Shown: positions 54,480 through 64,000 of the stretch, one piece after another
Layout of the letters: each line of letters starts with the position of its first letter
Position numbering within the stretch: position 1 is the first letter of the stretch
Assembly: GCA_012295275.1 (NCBI GenBank)
Contig: CM022665.1
Span: 10,686,476-10,750,475 of the forward strand
Reading direction: 5' to 3'
Length of the DNA stretch: 64,000 nucleotides
Origin: Chrysomallon squamiferum
Lineage: Eukaryota; Mollusca; Gastropoda; Neomphalida; Peltospiridae
Notes under the pieces: model-generated
Databases searched by the model: none
Told to the model about the DNA's origin: nothing
The model's input: only the letters and a program-made list of their open reading frames with translations
Translations under genes and position numbers: made by a program

Positions 54480-56463
54480 ATGTGTAAGTATAATTAATTT
54501 GCATTTACAGCTTACGTGTGTGTGTGTGTGTGTTGTATTATTATTATCATTATTATTATTATTGCACAGCTGATAACATTTTCATACATTTAGTTCTGAT
54601 TTACAATCAGTGAAAGTTTTATGCACTGTGATATCAGGACAGATCTGTGTTTATCAGTATTCTTTATATATTTTACTGTTATAGAAAAACATTTTGTAAC
54701 AATATGTCACTGTTATTTTATTTTATTTTTTTATAATTTATATTTTGAATTTTTATATATTTATTTTTTTTTATTTTATATATATATATATATATATTAA
54801 ATGTATTTATTTATTATTTTTTAAAGTGTAGTTCTTTCTCATCAGATGTCTATAAACTAGTGACCCAGAAAGTACTATGAAGTTTGACAAACCCCTGTAG
54901 TTCAGTTATCTCTCTTACATACATTATTGTTTAGATATGTTGTCAAACCTGTTTTTGTTCATTTATCTTCAACATCACTGTCTTGGTCATGTTTTTCAAA
55001 GAAGGAAACTGAATATTTAAACAATACTTAATATTATCTATTATGACAAAGAAATTCATGTCTTATTCAAAATGAGTAGATTCCGAACAGTAACTGATTA
55101 AGTGTTATTTTTCAGTTGTTCGTGAACAATTGTTTAAATATTGTTTTATTGTATAGATTCAAGTGAGTATATGTGTATTGCATTACTCCTACATGTTTTC
55201 AGTTTATTTCATGATATTTTTGATGTTTTTGGTTATATACACAACATTTGTCTATTGACTATGGCATCCAAGAAGAAAGTAGAAGTAAATGCAATTTTCA
55301 GTGTATTTTGTTTTCATGTTTTAATTCATTATTTAGGGCATTTAATTGTGTCATTTTTGCTTAAATTGTGTTTATTTGCTGTTTAACTTTACTGACATGA
55401 GTATTATTGAGGATCTGGGAACCAGTTAATTTACTTTCCATTATTTTTAATGGGGAAAATTGATTCAGAGTTTGAATGGCCTAAAATGAATTAAATTTGA
55501 TGTTTGAGGTATCATTGTGTATGTATGTATGTAGGTATGTGTGTATATGAGACTATGTATGTGTCTATAAATAAAATTAGTCACATTATTAGAAAAGTAA
55601 TTATAATTTGTGTTGTCGTGATGCTGAACTTATTTGAAGAAACCAAAACGTAAATTATTAATTCCTGTTTGTAATAACATAACTTTATTACTGCATCAAT
55701 ACTTAGTTAACAATATTGATATATTTGTGTAATATACTTCAATCTGTGATCAAAACAGTAATTTTATAAGAAAATCAATGAAGGATTCCTCTGTTCAGTG
55801 AACTGATGATAATTATTGTGTCACACTTATTTTATATATTTTGCCAATTTTACCTGTGTTCCATATTTAGTTAACTCTGTTAGGTGATCTGTTTGGCGAA
55901 TTAATATTAGACATCAGTAAATTAATTGGTATGGGTGTTAGTTCTGTTTTACTAGTGTTATAAATATAAGGACTTGGTATGTAATAGCCATTAACTAATG
56001 TACTTGTGCATTAAAAAAAAAAAAAAATGTAAATTTTTAACTGACTGTGGCTGGCAATCCCAGCCTAATGTTTCATAAATCATGATAAAATTTCCTATGT
56101 GGAATTTTAATATCACAGATCAGTAATACAGTGATATATACTTTGTTATAATGGTAATGATTTTTGAAAAAAAATGTATTACTTATTTTATTTTATTTTT
56201 AATTCATTTTAAAATAATCCTTTGTTAGTTTCTCTTGAATTTTTTTTATTTTCTAAGTTAGTTTATCTGGAGTCTCTTCCTATTTCAGAGTCATAACACA
56301 TATTTATTCATATTTAACTGTCAAGTGCTTAATAATTCTAACATTGATGTATGTTAATGTTGTGTTACATCACTGATATTGATTTTCTCAGAAATAAGCC
56401 AACAGTAATTGTAACGGTAATTCTGTTGTATTTTTACATATCTGTATGTGCTGGATGTGTTGG

Positions 56464-56522
<59 letters not shown>

Positions 56523-58677
56523 TGTGTGTGAGTGCTGATAGCCATTTTGTATATTCATGCTGCAAATTCACAAAAATGAATTATAAACTGTCAGGTATCA
56601 TAATTATTGTAATAATAAATCACATACAGTTGTGTATAAATCAGGGATTTAAAAAAAAAAATAATAATAAAAAAATGATAAAGTGAACAAATAAAAACCT
56701 TTGCTTTGATAAATTTATAAAGAACTGTTTGAAATCTCTGCATGTGTATGCAGGTATATACATATATGTGGGCACTTGTATACACACAAGGAGACAAACA
56801 CATATACACATGCACATACACACACACACACACACACACTTTCAGTAAAGTCCAACAATACACATAATTAAGCAGCAAGTAAAAAGGATTTCCAAGAGAA
56901 ATGAAATCATTATGGAGAGAAAAGAAATGCACCTAAATTATATACTACAATAATTTAACTACAGTACGCAAACTAATCTAGGATAAGGGAAGCAAACACT
57001 TTTTCACCATATATTCTTGCTTGTTACAAACACACAGCTCTGCATAATGAAAGCATTATGCAGTTCGATTTGCTGATGAGAGCCAACTGGCATTAAAACT
57101 TAAAGCTGTTGTTTTGGATCAATACACCATCATCATCAGCTATATACTATGAGTTTGTCATATCTGGCTGAGAAATATGTAATAATAACGATAATAACAC
57201 TATCATTTTCTCCAGTGTAATAAAAATATTAATAGTATTAATAGTATTTTGACATGGGTAATTTGGAATTAATTAATACAAGGCAAGGACGTGTCTTGAA
57301 TATGATAGACAATACTGGAAGTCAGAAACACTCTAACCCCGAAACAGTATATTTTGTAAGTCACAATGGTTAGGTAAAATCTCTTTAAGTCACAGATGGA
57401 ATTGTCTGTCTTGCATGAAGTCTAAATGGCTTGAAGATATTAACAAAAGACAATTTAAAAAATATTTGGGCCTAAACATGTAACCAGCGATAAAAAATCT
57501 GGTACACATAAATATTGAAAAGTTAAAAAAAAATTAATACGTAATATTAATAATAAAGGTTTACTATAATAGGGAAAACCCATTGATTTAATATTAATGT
57601 TGATCTAGGATTGGTAATGAGATTTCTTTCGTTTATTTTTTTTTATTTATTATTTTTTTTATTTTTTTCTCAATAAAACTGTTCTTTTTTGTTTTGTCTC
57701 ATAAATCTGACATATGTCAGGCCTGCAACATTGCAGAGTTCTGATAAATTCCAGTGGAAATCAGTCTGGCAAATATCATTGTGTCCAAGCAAGACCTGTT
57801 AAATTGTTTCCGTGGCATTTTCCAAGCCTGGCCTTAATGCTCTTGTTAAGTCCTCGTGTTTTCTAACATCTTTTTTTTTTTTTTTTTCATTCTGCACTGG
57901 AACAGGAAGCTGTTATTACTTGCCAATTATGATGTTGTTTTTTGTTGTTTTTTAAAAGAACAATTCATATTAATATTCATATTTATGAACATGTGAATAT
58001 TATTTTTAGCAAATTTTAAACAAGGGTATTTATTAAACCAAATATTCCAAAAAATATTTACTGTATTAAAATAACAATAAAAAAACCAGGAGAAATTTTA
58101 TATATTTGAGACCAAAAAATTAATACATCTGTAAATTAATTTGCCCATTGATAAAAGATGCAGTGTTTTTATGCAGATAAATGATGAAATAAATTTACAT
58201 TTTATCCTACTAGTTACTGGCTGAATTTCAAAGAAAATTCATTAAAAAAAAGTATTTAATTTCAATTTCTACCTTTTTTACAACATAAAATCAGTTACAA
58301 AACAATAAGTTTCTTACATGTACTTGATCTCATACATTTTATTTAAATTGTCAGAATACATCAGCTATTAAAAGCACCTCAGTCCTTTCAGACTTTTGTA
58401 GTCAACTGACATCAACAGGATCATAAGAGATTTTATACTTCAGTATAATCTCTGAATGCCTTTGTTTATTAATGCATGTGACAAATAAAGTTTACAAATT
58501 GTTCATCTGATAAATCAGAATAGATTACTTGTTGAATAGACACAACAGATTTCAGTGAAAAGAAATAAGATAGTCTCTAAGTTTATTTCTGTTAAAAATG
58601 CTGTCTTCAACAAACAGTAAGTCCTAATTGTGGAATACTGAAATCTAGCTCATTAATTAGAATAATATATGATATAA

Positions 58678-58731
<54 letters not shown>

Positions 58732-61700
58732 CATGTTGAATGTTAGTCCAGACATGCTTGAGAAGTATATATGTATTCCTATATTTGTAAAATGCATACT
58801 AAATAAGGCTGCAGCTTTGACTACCAGGACTTGAAAATTTCTCATTTATTAAGTTAACTGCTCAGTCTTCAAACAGAATATTAAATATAAACAAGTGGTC
58901 TGGATAATTGGTTCAGAATTCAGAACATCCAGTGGGGTGTCTGGAATTTTGGAATTACTTTTCGTGATTAAATCACATTAGTAAAAACACAGGACCATGA
59001 AGAAAGTTTTGTTTTGATGTAATTTTGGTCTTAAAGGAGATTCACTACACATCTTCTGGTTTTAAAACTTGTTAATAAATGTGTTGTTGTTGTTTGTTGT
59101 TTTTTCTCATAATAAAGATTTGAATTCTATATTTTTTTATTTTATATTTTTTTTATAGCCACTAGTACCTTAACTGAATATGATGAGATGCAACAAGCTG
59201 CTCGGGAGAGAGCAGAGATTGTTGCTAAATATGATAAGGTATGTAATACACTGAGTATATTCTACACTATTATATATATATATATATTGGTATATTTAAC
59301 CCAAAATTACAGCATATTCAGTATTAAGACAGGAAGAATTATAATTAATTGGTATTTATTTACAGACTAAAATTATCTGCATTATGTTACTAACTACATT
59401 ACTGAGTCTGTTAAACTCTGTTCAATAGAAGAAGACTATATAATATATTATTCACTAAAATAAATTTTCGTACTACTTTTTTAGAGCAACCATTTTGTCC
59501 TTTCAAACATATTAGTACCAATGAAATACATATAATTAAGCGCTCATTTTCTTAATTTAGTTACATCACTGTTTGTTAATGAATATTAATTTATTAGTAA
59601 TTTCCTAATATTTTAATACAGTTGTTGAATTGTTGAATATTTTTTATGGTTGCACATGAGAAGAAGATTTAGCATATAAAAATTAATACATTTAACAGTT
59701 TCTTAGTATCTTGATACAGAAATTACATTATTGAATACTGACTGTGATTGCAGGGCAGAGAGGAAGTTAATATATAAAAATTAACACATTTAACAGTTTC
59801 TTGGTATTTGAATATAATAACTTGATTATAGAGTTTAGTTTATAAAAATTGACACTTACAGTAGTTTCCTAATATTTTAATATAGTAGCTGAACTGTTGA
59901 ATATTGTAGTTAATTTTTTTAAAATAACACCTTTCGTAACTCCCTTATACATTAATAAAGAATCTTAATTGAATATTATGTGTTGTTGTAAAGGGCTGGG
60001 TCAGGAAAGGTTGGTTTATAAAAATTAAAATGTTTGGTAGTTTCCTTGTTGTTGACTATTATTTGTGGTTACAGGGGCGAGAGGAAGGCGCACAGATTGA
60101 CCCATGGGAAGATCCAGCGTTTGAAGTTTATCATGTCACAGACAGATATGGATTTATTCAGTGAGTCATCATTGTACTTTATTTATCTGTGTTTAAAACA
60201 GGAAGAGGCATTTTCAATAATTAGGAAATTGTGCATTACATCTGTTGCATTAACACCCATCTCTCTCTCTCCCTCTCCCTCTCTCCCTCTCCCTTCCTTC
60301 TCTCTCTCCATTCACAGGACTTCTACTCCAAATGTGGTTTTTTTTTACAGAACATGAAAACCTTCCATTCCTCATTTAACTAGAAATGTATTTATTAGTT
60401 AGATATTTTACTTTTACAAAGCATTAATAATACATAAAGAAGGCATGAAGTTTACCTGTTACATTGAAACATACTGGAATCATTTTTTTAATTTTTTTTT
60501 TTTAATGTTATTTCAGTGACACACCTCTGCCAGAAAATCCTGATGCAGTTGAAGCCAAGGTATAAAAATGTTTTAATTTATTTTTAATTTTTTTAAAGTT
60601 TGTTTTGTTCTTTGTTTTTTGTTTTTTGTTGCTGTTGTTATACAAAAAATAAATCCCCAAATTCACTCTTCCTAAACAAGAGGATACAAACCCATACACT
60701 GGCCAGAAAATCTTTGCAAATAGTTGCAAAGTTTCCAGTTGTCTACAGCATTATTATTATTTTTTTTTTTCAGGGATAATTGTCTTTGTTTTTAATATTT
60801 TATTTATTTCCGAGTTGAAAACATTAACAATTAAAATGCTGGATTCACCAGTTTTTTCCAATTTTTCCAAGTTTAACTGCATTATATTCATTTTACTGTA
60901 TAACTGTATACCAAATAATTAATAATAAATATAATTGATCTTAATGTCATAAAAAATAAAGTATTTTTCTTACCTGTGCAATTTCAGACACTTGCCCATG
61001 AAGTGGAAAGAACTCAAAAATGGCTGAAGATGTTGAAAAACTGGGAAAAATATTACCCTGGGGAAAAGGTGTGAATATATGTATATTATTCTAGAACTGT
61101 GATTCTTAACCATTTATTTCTTCAGCACCTAGTTTCATGTCTTCATCCGAGTATTTATGGAACCAAATACTCAGAAAATATTTATCTTAGAAACTCAAAA
61201 CAACATATAAATTTGTGACAATGAAATGAATCTTGCAAATTAATTTGTGAGGATCAGGCCACTAAGTTAAATTTTATCCTTGAGATACAAGTACCATGAA
61301 ATACACTGTGTAGTTAAAAAAATTCATTTTTCATTTTAAATATATAAAGTTTTCCCATCTTCCTTTGTTCTCCTACCATCCCAAGGAAGTGCTATCGCTC
61401 CAGCTCAGTCATGCAACAAATGAATTAAAGTTCAATTAACAGACTAAAAAAATATATAAATATCAATGTCTTTTTAATTTTAACAAACAAAATTTTAAAT
61501 AATATATTTGAATAAAAATCAAAAAGAAAAGTATGTCACATGAACTTAGATTTATGATTATTAAAATAATACTGAATGTGTTGTAATATATCTTGTTTAT
61601 ATGTAGCTGACTCGACGTATTTACAAAGGCATTCCTGACAGACTGCGTGGTGAAGTCTGGTCTCGTCTTTTAAATATTAAGAAGGTCATGGCTGAACAGG

Positions 61701-62303
61701 AGGGCATATATGAGGTGAGTGAGTATATATGTGAATATGCATTTATATGTATATGAAAATACATGTGTGTCTGCGTGTTTGTAGTTTTAATCTCATTATT
61801 AAATCTTGACACCAAAACTGATTACCAAATAAACAAACATTTTAAAAAACAACAAACAAAAACAAATTGACATTATAAAAGAAAATGTAATAAAAAATCA
61901 CTGTTGTATTTATTATAGTACAAATTACAATAATAGAAAAATGTGCAGTTTATTATTAGTTTTTATACATCTTAATTTCATACCTACTTGCAAAGTGTTA
62001 ACCAAAATCTTTTAAGCAGGTAAGTATCATATTTTCTAAGGATAGATTTCTTATTTATTATTAATTTAGAATAATTTTAAAAGATGTTTGTTTTTATGAA
62101 ATGTGCATTTTCATTCTATTATAATAAGGGAAATAAAGATTTTGAAAATTATAATTAAAGATTTCATTATTTTATTTTGTTTTGTCTACAAAGAAAATGA
62201 AGCAGCGAGCCAGACAGAAATCAACTTCAATTCGTCAGATTGACTTAGATGTTAACAGAACGTACAGAAATCATATAATGTTTAGAGAAAGATATGGTGT
62301 AAA
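54480..62303 (+). CDS. USP6NL: USP6NL/RN-tre-like TBC-domain Rab GAP, 5' part (continues past the window)
   Basis: Coding exons: 54480-54483, 59159-59238, 60075-60160, 60517-60559, 60988-61068, 61607-61714, 62194-62303; phases agree throughout, giving 171 residues so far. The full first exon begins near 54417. The ATG is in exon 1 with one further base; splicing gives [20 protein letters not shown], then EIVAKYDK, then [20 protein letters not shown]. These match the N-terminus of USP6NL/RN-tre in sequence and length. The TBC domain opens with [20 protein letters not shown] (about residue 101). The IxxDxxR motif carrying the catalytic Arg finger is in QIDLDVNRT (Arg about 156). The Gln-finger half and the C-terminal tail lie beyond the window. 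In other animals this protein is a GAP for endocytic Rabs such as Rab5 and Rab43. The sequence TCTTGAACC just before the ATG gives an in-frame upstream stop. Confidence 0.92.
56464..56523. repeat. (GT)n microsatellite in intron 1 of the USP6NL-like gene
   Basis: About 30 GT units. A CA run lies at 56817-56839 in the same intron. Confidence 0.95.
58679..58731. repeat. (AAT)n microsatellite in intron 1 of the USP6NL-like gene
   Basis: About 17 AAT triplets, about 430 bp before the second coding exon. Confidence 0.95.
59591..60090. repeat. intron 2 tandem array containing copies of the next splice acceptor
   Basis: Four to five degenerate units of about 70-120 bp share the order: tttaacagtttcttagtatt, ttgaatattgt, g(a/g)ttgcag or ttacag, GGGC(G/A)GAGAGGAAG-like, tataaaaatt. 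The last unit is the real exon 3 boundary at 60075 (ggttacag|GGGCGAGAGGAAGGCG). Exon-start-like copies lie near 59655-59668 (gcacatGAGAAGAAG), 59748-59767 (tgcagGGCAGAGAGGAAG) and 59990-60010 (taaagGGCTGGGTCAGGAAAGG). Confidence 0.8.
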
Positions 62304-63339
62304 GTAAGTAAATTTCTTCTTTTCATAGTTAAAATGTGTGTATGTATTTATATTCTTTTTCTTTTAACCACAAACTTTAAGTCTGTGTAAATATATTTAT
62401 AATTATATGTGTGTCAGAGCATGCAAAAATCAGCAGTAAGTCACACACCATGTTTTGATTCTATCAAGCATTACCTTCACTTGTGCAAAAAATATTTAAT
62501 AAAATTCATTTTCCACTTCTTTAATGCTTCACCTTAAAATCTATTTATTTCTGAAGTTTTATCATGGTGCAATAACATGCAACTTATCTTCCTTTATTCA
62601 CCCACTTTGTGGTAGGAAAACATCTTTTTATAAGTAAAATGTAGTTAAAAAACATTTTCAACCTGGTTTCTTTCATTTGTAATAATTATGTTTTTAAATA
62701 AATAGTTTCTTTTACTTCTGTGAGTCTTGCTAGTTGTTTTGATACCACACACTTGCTACACAAAATTATGGGTCTTTAGTTACAATCATTAAAATGTCGC
62801 TCAAGTTGGTGGTGCATTTTCCGCAAATGGTGGCGTCGATTATTTAGCAACTCGAAAGTTGCACATCTTCATTGTGTGTGTGTCTCTGTCTGTCTGTCTG
62901 TTTATTTCTCTTCATTTACCTAAATAATAATATAATTTTGTCAGATGCATCTAGTATTCATGATTTTCCTGTACACCATCACATACACTTGAAAGTTTAT
63001 GATTAGAATTAAGTGGTATGTGAAACTTGACAAATGTTGACCATAAAAAGTTATTTTAGTGTGTTACTGTTTTGTGCTAAATAAACTTTATCAAAAAATT
63101 TAATCATTTAGAAATATATATGTATAAAATTTTCTATCAGTAAGAAAAAAATATGTATATATTTTTTTGGCATTCTCCAAATTTAGTTACATGTTATAAA
63201 CATTTCTAACTCTTACATTAAAAGCATTGGTTTTACAGAATGTATTATCTTGTTGATATTTTAACAACATATGATAAAAATCAGTTTTCACTGATTATTC
63301 AAATTTTGAAAAATAATATATTTGTTAGTATTCTTTATT

Positions 63340-63370
<31 letters not shown>

Positions 63371-64000
63371 TTGGATTCTAGCTGCTTCATTTTCCACTTT
63401 TAAGAAATATTGTATTTAATGTCATGTAAATTTACTTTTGTCTTAATAGTTGTTAAATTACTATTTTTATTTTACATTATTTTAATGATACAGTAAATAT
63501 TTATATCTTTTACACGACACTAAAATGGATGCTAGCTACATTTTCTGAAGCATTTAACTGATTAATATGTTAACCAAACTGAATTTATCTTAAATGTTAT
63601 TTTGTTACTCTGGCTTGCTTCATCATTGTCTGTGACACTTTGTTTGTGAAAACTAGTAAAAAATGTTTTGGATAATTCACATAAAAATTGTAATTAATGT
63701 CTTGAAGATTGAAATTATACTTTAGGATGTTATTTATTTAATTTATTTTTTCAGTTTTTATAAAATCTCACTTTTTTTTTATCAGTGATAAAATGCATTC
63801 CAGTTACTAAATTTTTGTTCTGTTATGTAAACTGATTTAAATGTTGATAAATCTGGTTTTTGTTTTCTGAAATCATTGCTGTGGCAATTATATGGGATTT
63901 GTGATGGGAGAGATTTTTTGTTTATTTTTAAATCAGCTCTAAAATGCCTTCCAAGCACTAAAGATTTTTAGAAATTGTGATTAGTTTTTGTATTTATTAT
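62304..64000. other. intron following the last visible USP6NL-like exon
   Basis: The donor (aa|gtaagt) is at 62304. I see AT-rich unique DNA, an ATTT run (63336-63372) and no further TBC exon before the window ends. Confidence 0.75.

Noticed and set aside
55141-55386. 81-codon plus-strand open frame in intron 1 of the USP6NL-like gene
   Set aside because: No splice-site support, AT-driven hydrophobic composition and no recognisable motif.

Overview
This window is animal nuclear DNA. It is AT-rich, full of microsatellites, and its genes are split into many short exons with GT–AG introns. I rebuilt the exons by joining reading frames across splice sites and checking that the intron phases agree. 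The gene content is a secreted GH3 beta-xylosidase-type enzyme, an SLC22 carrier, a USP6NL/RN-tre TBC protein and cysteine-rich secreted proteins. Together with the tRNA-derived SINEs this suggests a lophotrochozoan, most likely a mollusc; that is inference, and no species marker is present.

Layout. (1) 2.15-9.32 kb, plus strand: a 15-exon type I membrane glycoprotein of a family I cannot name, with one apparent 1-nt frameshift. (2) 9.3-11.9 kb: tail-to-tail gap holding a TA-flanked MITE of 543 bp. (3) 19.84-11.87 kb, minus strand: GH3 beta-xylosidase-like gene of about 12 exons, with one frameshift and one unresolved junction. (4) 21.80-24.50 kb plus and 30.94-28.07 kb minus: two convergent paralogues encoding small secreted cysteine-knot-like proteins. 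They share five exons, identical intron phases and a start codon that is the whole coding part of exon 1. A near-identical copy of part of exon 2 of the second gene lies between them at 25.7 kb. (5) 41.70-34.44 kb, minus strand: intact SLC22 organic-ion transporter, 551 residues from the preferred ATG. (6) 54.48 kb to beyond the right edge, plus strand: 5' part of a USP6NL/RN-tre-like Rab GAP. Between 42 and 54 kb there is little but repeats, a minisatellite and long non-coding DNA, part of it probably 5' intron of gene 6.

The most unusual signal is structural. Three introns in two unrelated genes (GH3 introns 9 and 10, and the USP6NL intron before its third coding exon) hold tandem arrays whose repeat unit contains the neighbouring splice junction with a few bases of exon. 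A fourth minisatellite at 42.6-42.9 kb repeats an acceptor-like element. This looks like intron growth by repeated tandem duplication across a splice site, leaving rows of decoy sites.

The genes show no sign of acting in one pathway. GH3 and the paralogue pair are extracellular, and gene 1 and SLC22 are membrane proteins. No CRISPR array, rRNA gene, functional tRNA gene or intact autonomous transposon was seen.
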